Source of the DNA: Amycolatopsis sp. GM8
Lineage (GTDB): Bacteria; Actinomycetota; Actinomycetes; Mycobacteriales; Pseudonocardiaceae
Direction of reading: 5' to 3'
Length of the DNA stretch: 64,000 bases
Assembly (NCBI RefSeq): GCF_021653975.1
Contig: NZ_JAJKFK010000002.1
Span: 744,001-808,000, forward strand
The notes beneath the pieces were generated by a model. The model saw nothing but the letters and a program-made list of their open reading frames with translations. It did no database searches and was not told the origin of the DNA. Shown here one piece after another: positions 37,064 through 44,755 of this stretch; within the stretch, counting starts at the first letter, position 1, and the number at the start of each line of letters is the position of its first letter. The position numbers and the translations under genes are program-made.

Positions 37064-37489
37064 CCGCCCACCCTAGCGAGTGGGGCGTTTCGGACGCGCC
37101 CGAAAGCGTGACCAGGGCAGTGGGGCATGTCGGCGTCACACGATCAGGCGCACTCCGCGTGCACGATGTGCGGACTCACCGGGTTGTCTGCGAATCTTCC
37201 ACAGACCGCAAGATCCACACGTCACCCGCCGATTCGTTCTCTTTCATCCCGGAAGCATTCCCAGCATGCTCGCGAAACAGTCGGGCATGCGTTTTCTGCT
37301 GCCGTTTTCCGGTCCGGATCATTCCTCCGATCAGGTAGTACACGATCAGGTAAGACGAGTGGAAAAGGGATTGCGAGGATGTTTAACGTTCTCGGCGAGG
37401 GAGCACCGATTCCCACACGGAACTAGCCGGAAGCGAATTCGAGAACACGAGCGAATCCAACGCCGGTGTAGCAATTTCGAGGAGAACTC
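37064..37489. promoter_or_regulatory. Regulatory gap before the secreted-protein cluster
   Basis: The 426-bp gap holds the TAGGGT -10 (minus strand, 37070-37075) for the AI-2E operon at its left end. On the other side is a direct repeat GATCAGGTA at 37329-37337 and 37344-37352 (15-bp period), a possible activator site upstream of the secreted protein gene. Local AT content is higher than in flanking genes. No coding frame is convincing. Confidence 0.45.
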
Positions 37490-37930
37490 GTGAAGTTCAG
37501 CAAGGCCCGCAAGGTGGTCGTCACCACGGTGGCGGCCGCGGCCGGGCTGCTGGCAATGGGAGCCGTCGGCTCTCCGGCGCTGGCAGCGACGAGCCCCACC
37601 CACCACGCGGCGGCGAGCACCGTTCGGCTCGACCCGCGGTGCGGGTGCCAGCCGGCACCGGCGCCGAAGCCCGCCCCCGAGAAGCCCGCACCGGCGAATC
37701 CCGCGCCTACCAGTCCCGCTCCTTCGACGCCGTCGACGCCGTCGAATCCGAGCACGGGTGGCGTCGCCTGCCCGGCGGTCGTGCCCTCCCACCCGACAGG
37801 CGCCGACTACGTCAACGCCTGGAACGTCTCCGGTACCTGCCTCGGTGCCGGTGCCGCGGGTCTGCTCAGCTCCGCCTGGGCGGGCGCGATCCCGTCCATC
37901 CTGCAGGGCGCGACCGGCGCCCTCGGCTGA
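37490..37930 (+). CDS. Small secreted Pro-rich protein with conserved 51-residue C-terminal domain
   Basis: The 146-residue protein has a signal peptide (VVVTTVAAAAGLLAMGAVG, cleavage near ALAAT), a Pro/Ala/Lys/Ser linker (about 54-90) and a C-terminal domain with SHPTGADYVNAWN, then LGAGAAGLLSSAWAGAIPSI, ending in ALG. Four cysteines (RCGC, ACP, TCLG) could form disulfides. The next gene carries nearly the same C-terminal domain. GTG 37490 is preceded by GAGGAGAA. I do not recognise the domain. Size, export and Gly/Ala/Ser-rich hydrophobic sequence are reminiscent of surface proteins of aerial hyphae, which is inference. Confidence 0.8.
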   Translation: MKFSKARKVVVTTVAAAAGLLAMGAVGSPALAATSPTHHAAASTVRLDPRCGCQPAPAPKPAPEKPAPANPAPTSPAPSTPSTPSNPSTGGVACPAVVPSHPTGADYVNAWNVSGTCLGAGAAGLLSSAWAGAIPSILQGATGALG

Positions 37931-38236
37931 GTGCTCTCCATCCACCACCAAGTAACACCAACAGAAGGGAACAGTTCCATGCGCAAGACCCTCACCCGCA
38001 CCGTCGCCGTCCTCGCCCTCTCCGCGGGTGCCCTGGGCCTCGCCGGCGGTGTTGCCTCGGCCGACGAGCTGACCGCCCCGGTGGTCGTGCCGTCGCACCC
38101 GACCGGTGCGGACTACGTGAACGCCTGGAACCAGTCCGGTGCGCTGCTGGGCGCCGGTGCCGCGGGCCTGCTGAGCTCCGCCTGGGCGGGCGCGATCCCG
38201 TCGATCATCCAGGGTGCGGCCGGCTCGCTCGGCTGA
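37778..38236 (+). repeat. Tandem duplication: two 153-bp coding copies
   Basis: The stretches 37778-37930 and 38084-38236 (306-bp period) encode the same 51 residues with about six substitutions and are also very similar as DNA. They form the C-terminal domains of two adjacent exported proteins. Confidence 0.85.
37979..38236 (+). CDS. Small secreted protein, paralogue with the same C-terminal domain
   Basis: The 85-residue precursor has a signal peptide (MRKTLTRTVAVLALSAGALG, cleavage near ASADE) and then almost nothing but the C-terminal domain shared with the preceding gene (SHPTGADYVNAWN ... SSAWAGAIPSI). It has no cysteine and no Pro linker. AGAAGGGAA precedes ATG 37979. It lies 48 bp after its paralogue and is followed by a terminator, so the two form one transcription unit. 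Mature protein would be about 57 residues, similar in size to chaplins, but the motif differs. Confidence 0.82.
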   Translation: MRKTLTRTVAVLALSAGALGLAGGVASADELTAPVVVPSHPTGADYVNAWNQSGALLGAGAAGLLSSAWAGAIPSIIQGAAGSLG

Positions 38237-38252
38237 ATCCTCTCCAACTGAC

Positions 38253-38290
38253 AACGGCCCGCCCGGGCAGGATCCCCTGGGCGGGCCGTT
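38253..38290 (+). terminator. Terminator after the small secreted pair
   Basis: AACGGCCCGCCC pairs with GGGCGGGCCGTT around a GC-rich loop and is followed by a short T-run (TTTT). It closes the two-gene unit. Confidence 0.88.
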
Positions 38291-38411
38291 TTAGGTTTTC
38301 AGCCCGGAAATTCTTCACACGATCGTGCGATCAAGTCGTGTCGAACGTGCGCGCGGGTCGTGGGTTTTGGTTACCTCGTCAAGGCAAGCGCGCGTCCTAT
38401 CGACGCGAACG

Positions 38412-38431
38412 TTTTTCGAATAAGCCGAAAA
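38412..38431. promoter_or_regulatory. Inverted repeat upstream of exported protein gene
   Basis: TTTTCG and CGAAAA (7-nt spacer) lie about 16 bp before the GTG at 38447, in a short AT-rich stretch. It could be an operator or a 5' leader hairpin. Confidence 0.4.
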
Positions 38432-38446
38432 CAATTCAGGAGAACG

Positions 38447-39397
38447 GTGAAGCAGCAGAACACGTCCGCGCAGCGGGGACCGGCACATGCCGGCCGCTGG
38501 CTCGCGCGTGTTCTGCTCGTGGTCGGCGGCGCCGTCGCCGGCACCGCCGCGGCGTGGGCGATCAGCACCGCCAGCGCCTCCGCCGACACCGTGCCCGCCA
38601 CCGGTCAGGACGCGATCGTCCAGCAGGACGACCAGGCCACCCCGGCCACCGATGCCGTGCTCGGCGCCAGTGACGACGTCCTGCTCGGCACCGCGCAGCT
38701 CGCCGGCGACACGGCGGGAGCCGCCGTCCGGCTCGGCGGCGATGCGCCCTCCGCCGACAGCGTCGCCCGTAGCCAGCAGGCCGCGAACGACGTCACGGGC
38801 GCCGTCCGCGAGTTCACCGGCAACGCGGTGCTCCAGCCGGCGCACCGCATCCTCGGCTCCGCGGAGCAGATCACCCGCAAGCCGCAGGACGCGCCACGGG
38901 TTATCGGCCAGGCGCTGACCCCGCCGGCGGACTTCTGGAACTTCCTGCGCCCGTCGGGCCAGACGCTGATCCAGCTGCCCACGCTGTCGGGCCTGTCCAG
39001 CACCCACGCCGGCGGGCAGCACACCTCGGTCGCGCCGCCGGTCGTGACCCCGCAGGCGGATCCGCTGCCGGCCGGTCCGGTCGGCCCGGCCACGGTCGCG
39101 ATGCCCCAAGGGCATCCCGCCGCCCATTTCGACGTCCGGGACGAGGCCGGCCAGCGCCAGCACGGCGACCAGCCCGACCGTTTCCCGTTCGCACCCGTAC
39201 GTAGCCCGCTGGCTCCGTCCGGGGTTCCGTTCACCCCCGGCGGCTCCGCCACCGGTGGTCACATCGACGGTCCGCTGCTCGGCGTTCCCGCCAACGCGCT
39301 CACCGTCGCCGATGCCCACGGCCTGCGTGCCGTGCGCTTCGGCATCCGGCACACGCCGGTTCAGCCGGGCTCGCAGCCCGGCGTCACGCCTGACTGA
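38447..39397 (+). CDS. Exported protein of unknown function
   Basis: The 316-residue protein has an N-terminal twin-helix signal region (ARVLLVVGGAVAGTAAAWAI, about 21-40, cleavage near ASAD) and then a hydrophilic, Ala/Pro/Gly/His-rich mature part without cysteines or a C-terminal anchor. Segments LGASDDVLLGTAQLAGDTAG and AVREFTGNAV hint at short helices; the last 90 residues look disordered. GTG 38447 has AGGAGA 4-5 nt upstream. It lies between the small secreted pair and the giant repeat protein on the same strand. I do not recognise the family. Confidence 0.75.
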   Translation: MKQQNTSAQRGPAHAGRWLARVLLVVGGAVAGTAAAWAISTASASADTVPATGQDAIVQQDDQATPATDAVLGASDDVLLGTAQLAGDTAGAAVRLGGDAPSADSVARSQQAANDVTGAVREFTGNAVLQPAHRILGSAEQITRKPQDAPRVIGQALTPPADFWNFLRPSGQTLIQLPTLSGLSSTHAGGQHTSVAPPVVTPQADPLPAGPVGPATVAMPQGHPAAHFDVRDEAGQRQHGDQPDRFPFAPVRSPLAPSGVPFTPGGSATGGHIDGPLLGVPANALTVADAHGLRAVRFGIRHTPVQPGSQPGVTPD

Positions 39398-39570
39398 TTC
39401 ACGCGCGGGGTAGCTGAACGCGCCCTGTCGCCGTGCCTTTCCTTTGCCCGGCCGCGCGTTCCCTGCATCCCGCTTGTTCTCTCGCGAACCCGTGTGTTCG
39501 CGATTCCGGGTGTCGCCACACCCACCCCACAAGCCCCGCAAGGGACCCCAAGGAAAAGGAGAAATTCTCA

Positions 39571-42555
39571 ATGCAGACCTGGGCAAAGCGCGGTATCCAG
39601 ACCGCGCTGGTCACGGGTGGCCTGCTGATGCTGGGTACCGGCATCGCGTCTGCCGACGAGAACGTCAACCCGGACACTCCGGCCGGGCCGTTGGACGTCA
39701 CCGCGAGCATTCCGGTCGACATCTCGAAGAACGCCGTCGGGACGCTCGGCAAGCAGGTCAACCTGCCTGAAGTGCACAAGGAGATCAGCACCAAGCCGAT
39801 CACCGACAAGCTCAACAGCGCGCTCGCCCCGGTCACCAAGACCGAGGCGTACAAGTCGGCAGCCCCCGCGATGAGCGCGGCGAACCAGGTCACCAGCAAG
39901 GCCACCGCGGCCGCCAGCCAGGTCGGCCAGTCGCTGGGCAAGGGCGGCGTCAAGCGCTCCGCGGTCACCCCGCCGAGCGTCGAGTCGAACGGCGACCCGT
40001 TGATGGGCAACAAGGTTGCCGGCAACGTCGCGGTGCCGATCCTGATCAGCGGCAACGCGGTCGGTGTGCTGGGCAACGCCTCCGTCGACTCCGACGAGAC
40101 GCAGACCTACGAGAACTACTCGGACGTCAACACCAGCGGTGCGGGCGGCGGCCTGGCCGGCAACGCGGTCAACCTCGACTGGGCGCTGCCGATCCAGATC
40201 TCGGGCAACGCCGGCGGCCTCGGCGGCAGCGGCAAGACCTCGGGCAGCGCGACGCAGTCCGCGACCACCAGCGGCAACACCACCACCGACGGCACCAACG
40301 GCGGGGTGGCCGGCAACGTGATCGCGCCGCAGGGTGCGACCCCGGTGCAGGTGTCCGGCAACGCGATCGGCTGGTTCCTCGGCCACGCCGAGACGGACTT
40401 CGACGGCAGCAGCTCGGCCTGCTCCGGCGGTTACGTCGAGACCCACGGGTCGGAAGGCGCGGGCACCGGGAACGTCGCCGGCGCGCCGATCGCCCTGCCG
40501 GTCAAGGTCTCGAACAACGCGGCCTCTTGGGGCGGCGACGCCGACGCGGCGGGCAACTCCACCGCCGACGCGGCCGCGGGTGGCGTCACGCCCGGGATGA
40601 ACGACATCCCGAGCTACATCCAGACCGACGGTGACGACTCGTTCCTCGCCGGCAACATCGTGCAGCCGCAGGGTGCGGTGCCCGCCTCGGCCATCAGCAA
40701 CGCCGCTTCCTTCGTCGGCAACTCGGCGGCCGGCAGCGGCTTCCGGCGCCAGGCCGCCACCTCCGGCAGCACCGCGCAGGCCGGTGGCTTCTCCTCGACC
40801 ACGGGCCAGAACGCGACCGGGTCGGGCAACATCGCCGACGCCCCGGCGGCCGCTCCGGTCAGCGTGAGCTGCGCCGCGGGCGCCGCGATCGGCACCTCGG
40901 GTGCCGGCGGCTGCGACACCAACAACGCCGCGGGCGCCGGTGGCGGCACCTACACCAACGGCAACAACAGCGTCGTGTCCGGTAACAGCGCAAGCGCGCA
41001 GCCGGCCGGCGCGGCTGGTGCTTCCGGTGTCGGCGCGGCCGGGATCGGCAACGCCAGCGGTTCGTCGGACTCGACCACGACGGCCAACGCCGGTGGGTAC
41101 AACGGCAGCCAGGGCAACGACTCGACCGTGTCCGGCAACGTCGCGCAGCTCCCGGTCGCCTTGCCCGGCGACGCTTCCGGCACCGGCGCCTCGGCGATCG
41201 GCCAGGGCAGCGGCACCGCCACCACGGACACCAACGTGAGCGCGGGCGGCGGCGGCAACACCCAGGACGACCACGGCACGGGCAGCGCGAACCTGGTCGC
41301 GGTCCCGGTCTCGACCCCGGTGCCCGCAGGCGGCATCGGTGGCGCGGCGGCGGGCCAGGCCCACGGCAAGCTCACCTCCGACACGACTTCGCAGGCCGGT
41401 GGCCACCTCAACGCCAACGGCAAGAAGGGCTTCCTGTCCGGCAACATCGGGCAGGCCCCGGTTTCGCTGCCGGCTCCGGTGCAGGGGCACGGCGTCGCGG
41501 GCGCCGGTAACGCCTTCGGCGAGGGCGACAACATGACCGACTCGTACGCCGGTGGCGACGCCACCGCGACGGGTCAGGGCGGTTCGCTGACCGGCAACAT
41601 CGTCCAGGTGCCCGCGGGTGCGGCCGCCGGTGTGGTCGGTGTCGGCGGCGGCGCGGCCGGGCTGAACAGCGGCGAGGCCACCAGCGACATCGTGTCGTCG
41701 GCCGGCGGCAGCTCGGCGACCAACGGCGAGGGCGGCGCGGGCGCCGGCAACGTCATCAGCGGCCAGCTGATGCCGTCCGGGCAGGCCACGGGCACCGCGG
41801 CCAACGGGGCCGGGATCTCCCACGGCAGCGCGCTCACCAGCACCGACACCAGCTCGGGCGGCGACATCACGTCGTCCGGCACCAGCGGTTCGGTGTCCGG
41901 CAACATCTTCGACGTGCCGGCGGCCGCGGTGCCGCAGGCGTTCGGCGACGCCGCTTCGGCGGCGGGCGTGGCGCACGCGGTGGACGACAGCACGACCACC
42001 GGCACCGTGGGTGGCACCGACACCACGTCGGGTTCGGGCAACGCGCTGTCCGGGATCAACAAGCAGATCCCGGTCGGTGCGGTCGCGCAGGTCTACCAGG
42101 TGGCGCTGCCGGTGCTGGCGACCGCGACCTCGCAGACCAGCAACGACACGGACATCTCGGTCGCGGGCCACGAGCCGGGGATCAACCTCCCGATCAGCCC
42201 CTCGGAGATGTCGGCGACGAGCCTGCCGAAGCTGCCGGCCCTGCCGCTGCCGAAGTCGGCTCGTCAGGACCTGCCCGCGCTGCCCAGCCTGCCCGCGGCC
42301 GGCGGCCTGCCCTCGCTGCCGGCGCTTCCGGCGGTGGGTGGCCTGAGCGGTTCGCTGCCGCAGCTGCCGTTGCTGCCGGGCACGCTGCCCGGCGCGAACC
42401 TGCCGTCGCCGATGGTGGGTGACCTGCTGCCCCAGACCCAGCTGCCGCAGGGCGACCTGCCGGCACTGCCGAGCCTGGACGCCGCGAACCCCACGGCGGT
42501 GCTGTCTCAGGTCACCGGCGCGGTCGGTGGCAAGGGGATGCACATCCAGGCGTGA
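39571..42555 (+). CDS. Giant chaplin-like repeat surface protein
   Basis: The 994-residue precursor has a signal peptide (TALVTGGLLMLGTGIASADE) and about 14 imperfect repeats of roughly 51 residues between residues 146 and 870. Each has a core like GNVIAPQGATPVQVSGNAIG, a pattern (GN-x-x-x-x-P-x-x-x-P-x-x-x-x-x-N-A) close to that of Streptomyces chaplins, followed by a Ser/Thr/Asp/Gly spacer. A Leu-Pro rich C-terminus (SLPKLPALPLPK..., about 885-975) follows. There is no sortase motif. Chaplins are 50-225 residues, so this is an unusual multi-repeat form. AAGGAG precedes ATG 39571 by about 9 nt. A fibrous or amyloid-like coat role is inference. Confidence 0.82.
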   Translation: MQTWAKRGIQTALVTGGLLMLGTGIASADENVNPDTPAGPLDVTASIPVDISKNAVGTLGKQVNLPEVHKEISTKPITDKLNSALAPVTKTEAYKSAAPAMSAANQVTSKATAAASQVGQSLGKGGVKRSAVTPPSVESNGDPLMGNKVAGNVAVPILISGNAVGVLGNASVDSDETQTYENYSDVNTSGAGGGLAGNAVNLDWALPIQISGNAGGLGGSGKTSGSATQSATTSGNTTTDGTNGGVAGNVIAPQGATPVQVSGNAIGWFLGHAETDFDGSSSACSGGYVETHGSEGAGTGNVAGAPIALPVKVSNNAASWGGDADAAGNSTADAAAGGVTPGMNDIPSYIQTDGDDSFLAGNIVQPQGAVPASAISNAASFVGNSAAGSGFRRQAATSGSTAQAGGFSSTTGQNATGSGNIADAPAAAPVSVSCAAGAAIGTSGAGGCDTNNAAGAGGGTYTNGNNSVVSGNSASAQPAGAAGASGVGAAGIGNASGSSDSTTTANAGGYNGSQGNDSTVSGNVAQLPVALPGDASGTGASAIGQGSGTATTDTNVSAGGGGNTQDDHGTGSANLVAVPVSTPVPAGGIGGAAAGQAHGKLTSDTTSQAGGHLNANGKKGFLSGNIGQAPVSLPAPVQGHGVAGAGNAFGEGDNMTDSYAGGDATATGQGGSLTGNIVQVPAGAAAGVVGVGGGAAGLNSGEATSDIVSSAGGSSATNGEGGAGAGNVISGQLMPSGQATGTAANGAGISHGSALTSTDTSSGGDITSSGTSGSVSGNIFDVPAAAVPQAFGDAASAAGVAHAVDDSTTTGTVGGTDTTSGSGNALSGINKQIPVGAVAQVYQVALPVLATATSQTSNDTDISVAGHEPGINLPISPSEMSATSLPKLPALPLPKSARQDLPALPSLPAAGGLPSLPALPAVGGLSGSLPQLPLLPGTLPGANLPSPMVGDLLPQTQLPQGDLPALPSLDAANPTAVLSQVTGAVGGKGMHIQA
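40018..42180 (+). repeat. About 14 tandem ~150-bp coding repeats
   Basis: Repeat cores (GN followed by two spaced Pro and a second Asn/Gly-Ala) recur every 50-60 codons, for example at AGNVAVPILISGN, AGNAVNLDWALPIQISGN, AGNIVQPQGAVP, SGNVAQLPVALP, SGNIGQAPVSLP and TGNIVQVPAGAA. Divergence between units argues against very recent expansion. Confidence 0.8.
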
Positions 42556-42578
42556 TTTCGCCTGGCTGAAATGAGAAC

Positions 42579-42610
42579 CGGGCCCGGGAGCAATGGCGCT
42601 CCCGGGCCCG
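42579..42610 (+). terminator. Terminator after giant repeat protein
   Basis: CGGGCCCGGGAGC pairs perfectly with GCTCCCGGGCCCG (6-nt loop) and is followed by TTCTT. It closes the secreted-protein cluster. Confidence 0.9.
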
Positions 42611-42670
42611 TTCTTGTCCGCTGGAGCGGATGAACCGGTCAAGTGTGGCGGTTGCCGGGGTGACGGCGCC

Positions 42671-42676
42671 TATCCT
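42671..42676 (+). promoter_or_regulatory. Leaderless promoter -10 box
   Basis: TATCCT ends 5 nt before ATG 42682, with no ribosome-binding site between. Transcription likely starts at the start codon. Confidence 0.6.
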
Positions 42677-42681
42677 GAACC

Positions 42682-43077
42682 ATGACCGTCCCGATCGGGA
42701 ACGTGCTCATCTACCTGGCGGTATGTGTGTTGCCGCTCGTGGTGTTCTGGCTGGTGTCCAAGCTTCCCCAGCTCGTCGACGCGGTCAGCGAGTGGCACCG
42801 CCGTCGCCGGCCTACGCCCGACGGGCCGCCCATCGAACAGCTCGCCGCGGACCTGCGCCGGGTGCACCGCGCGCTCGAACAACTGCCGGACAAGGCGCCG
42901 GCAGCGCGCCGCCTCGCGACGTATCAGGCTTACGACGCGCTGCTCGCGCAGGCCTGCCACGCGGTCGGCGAGCGGCACTGGCTCGACACCGTGCCCGACG
43001 GCATGGAACGCGAGTTCGAACGCCTCCGCGTCGAGGACAGGCTGCGTCGCTGCGGGTTCGCGGTGCCGGGCTTGTGA
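42682..43077 (+). CDS. Small single-pass membrane protein of unknown function
   Basis: The 131-residue protein has one N-terminal membrane helix (GNVLIYLAVCVLPLVVFWLV, about 6-25) and a basic, helical cytosolic part with LRRVHRALEQLP and ATYQAYDALLAQACHAVGERHWL. The pattern is shared by many actinobacterial proteins of unknown role. It has its own leaderless promoter and ends 5 bp before the stop of the convergent VOC gene. Confidence 0.8.
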   Translation: MTVPIGNVLIYLAVCVLPLVVFWLVSKLPQLVDAVSEWHRRRRPTPDGPPIEQLAADLRRVHRALEQLPDKAPAARRLATYQAYDALLAQACHAVGERHWLDTVPDGMEREFERLRVEDRLRRCGFAVPGL

Positions 43078-43082
43078 GGTGA

Positions 43083-43487
43083 CTAGCGGGCGAGCCGTGC
43101 GCGGGCGTCGTCGGTGAGCGGGGTGAAGAAGTTGACCAGGTTGCCGTCGGGGTCGCGGAAGAGCAGGGAGCGGTTTCCCCACGGCATCGTGGTCGGCTTC
43201 TGCACGATCTCGGGGGCGACGGCCAGGCCCGTCAGCCGTTCGTAGTCCCGGTCGACGTCCTCGACAAGGAACTCGAGGATCGCGGTCCGGTTCGACTCCG
43301 GTACGGCGGCGCCCGCGCTGAAGAGCGTCATCGTTTCGGCGCTGCCGATGGCCAAGGTGCACGACGCGCCCACGAACTCGGCGAACTGCTCCGCGGGCCG
43401 CCGAGCGTCGAGACCGGTCACCTGCTCGTAGAACTCGACGAGGCGGTTGACGTCGTTGGTGATGATGCGGACAGAGACAAGCTGCAC
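43083..43487 (-). CDS. VOC (glyoxalase/bleomycin-resistance) superfamily protein
   Basis: The 134-residue protein has the beta-alpha-beta-beta-beta repeats of the vicinal oxygen chelate fold: VSVRIITNDVNRLVEFYEQV at the start and the closing SLLFRDPDGNLVNFFTPL. Possible metal ligands include the Glu in AILEFLVEDV. The family includes glyoxalases, dioxygenases and antibiotic-binding proteins; the substrate cannot be deduced. GTG 43487 has AGAGAGG 7 nt upstream. Confidence 0.85.
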   Translation of the reverse strand: MQLVSVRIITNDVNRLVEFYEQVTGLDARRPAEQFAEFVGASCTLAIGSAETMTLFSAGAAVPESNRTAILEFLVEDVDRDYERLTGLAVAPEIVQKPTTMPWGNRSLLFRDPDGNLVNFFTPLTDDARARLAR

Positions 43488-43589
43488 GGTGGATCCTCTC
43501 TGAGCTGGAGGCGGTTCGGACCGCTCCTCCGGGGACACCGCACACGCTAGAAGCAATAGTGGACAGAATCCGCCCGGTATCGCGCGACT

Positions 43590-43812
43590 TCACCGGCGGC
43601 GCGGGAGAACGGCCAACGCGGTCTCGGCGGTGCTGCGCAACGAGGCCCCGCTCTTCCCGGCCTTGCCCAGCGCCTCGATCCCACTCATGACCGCCAGCAG
43701 TAATCCGGCCAGCGCGCTGGCAGCCACGGCGTGCACGTGTGCGCGCAGCCGGTCGAACGCCCGCAGGAACAGCTGGTGTTTGTCGCCGAAGGCGCCATGG
43801 AGGAAAACCTAG
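43590..43812 (-). pseudogene. TetR-family regulator remnant (internal deletion)
   Basis: On the minus strand the frame reads HGAFGDKHQLFLRAFDRLRA, the end of a TetR helix-turn-helix, and then continues almost directly into SGIEALGKAGKSGASLRSTA...ALAVLP, a typical C-terminal end of the same family. About 100 internal residues and the N-terminal half of the DNA-binding domain are missing, and an in-frame TAG precedes the remnant. It is divergent from the SDR gene at 43902, the usual arrangement for a TetR repressor and its target. Confidence 0.8.
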
Positions 43813-43823
43813 CCTAGCCGTTC

Positions 43824-43856
43824 TTGACTAACCATTCCAGAATCCGTAAGTTCTGG
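43824..43856 (+). promoter_or_regulatory. Promoter and putative TetR operator of the SDR gene
   Basis: TTGACT (43824-43829) and TAAGTT (43847-43852) are spaced 17 bp. The inverted repeat CCAGAA-N8-TTCTGG (43837-43856) spans the -10 box, as expected for a repressor operator. Confidence 0.65.
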
Positions 43857-43901
43857 ACGTGACAGTCAACAATGGCTGTCCGGACACAGCGAGGACAGCA
43901 G

Positions 43902-44669
43902 ATGACCACCGTGCTACCGGGCGGGACGATCCTGGCCGGCAAGATCACCGTGGTGACCGGGGGCAGCACCGGCATCGGTCGCGCCATCGCCCAACGGTTC
44001 GTCGCCGAGGGCGCCTACGTGTTCATCACCGGACGGCGGCAGCCCGAACTGGATGCGGCGGTCGACGAGATCGGCTCGAACGTCGAGGGCATCCGGACCG
44101 ATTCGGCCGACCTCGGCGACCTGGATGCGCTCTACCGGACGATTCGGCAGCGCAAGGGCCGGATCGACGTGCTGGTCGCCAACGCCGGCGGCGGAGTGGC
44201 CGGTCCACTGGCCGAGGTGACCGAGGAGGTGTTCGACAAGACCTTCGGCACCAACGTGAAGGGCGTGCTGTTCACCGTGCAGAAGGCATTGCCGCTGCTG
44301 GCCGAAGATGCCTCGGTGATCCTGACCGGCTCGACCAACTCGCTGCGGCCAGGACCGGATCTCGGCGTCTACGCGGCGACCAAGGCAGCAGTCCGCAACC
44401 TGGCCCGGTCCTGGATCATCGAACTCGGCGCGAGCGGGGTCCGGGTCAACGTGCTGAGCCCCGGCCCGACGAAGACGCCCGGCCTGCTCGGCCTGGCCCC
44501 CGCCGGGCAGGAGCAAACCCTGCTCGACGGGCTGGTCGCGGGAGTGCCACTCGGCCGGGTCGCGGATCCGGCCGAGATCGCCAATGCCGCCGTCTTCCTG
44601 GCCTCCGACCAGTCGAGTTTCGTCAACGGCATCGAGTTCTTCGTCGACGGCGGCCAGGCGCAGATCTGA
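43902..44669 (+). CDS. SDR-family NAD(P)-dependent oxidoreductase
   Basis: The 255-residue enzyme has the Rossmann motif TGGSTGIGRAIA (about 19-30), NAGG (about 96-99), the catalytic Ser in LTGSTNSL, the YAATK active site (Tyr/Lys) and the C-terminal FFVDGG. ATG 43902 follows GAGGACAGC; an in-frame ATG at 43872 is an alternative. It is preceded by a promoter overlapping an inverted repeat and by a broken TetR gene, so it may be constitutively expressed. Substrate unknown; the cosubstrate-binding loop suggests NADP(H). Confidence 0.9.
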   Translation: MTTVLPGGTILAGKITVVTGGSTGIGRAIAQRFVAEGAYVFITGRRQPELDAAVDEIGSNVEGIRTDSADLGDLDALYRTIRQRKGRIDVLVANAGGGVAGPLAEVTEEVFDKTFGTNVKGVLFTVQKALPLLAEDASVILTGSTNSLRPGPDLGVYAATKAAVRNLARSWIIELGASGVRVNVLSPGPTKTPGLLGLAPAGQEQTLLDGLVAGVPLGRVADPAEIANAAVFLASDQSSFVNGIEFFVDGGQAQI

Positions 44670-44685
44670 GGCAGGGATGAAGGGC

Positions 44686-44707
44686 CTGGCGAGAAACGAA
44701 GCCGCCT
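44686..44707. repeat. 22-bp direct repeat, left copy
   Basis: CTGGCGAGAAACGAAGCCGCCT; the right copy at 47032-47053 differs at one base. Both are in intergenic DNA and bracket the patatin, SDR and XRE pseudogene segment. Confidence 0.75.
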
Positions 44708-44755
44708 TGTGGTGTCATTTCCTCAGCTGGATGAGACCGTCTGGTCGGCCCCCTG

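Noticed and set aside
39999..42180. Repeats in the giant protein as a CRISPR array
   Set aside because: The repeats are in frame, coding and diverged, with no constant-length spacers.
43872..44680. Second long frame on the plus strand over the SDR gene
   Set aside because: It is Arg-rich, lacks a ribosome-binding site and overlaps the SDR gene completely in another frame.
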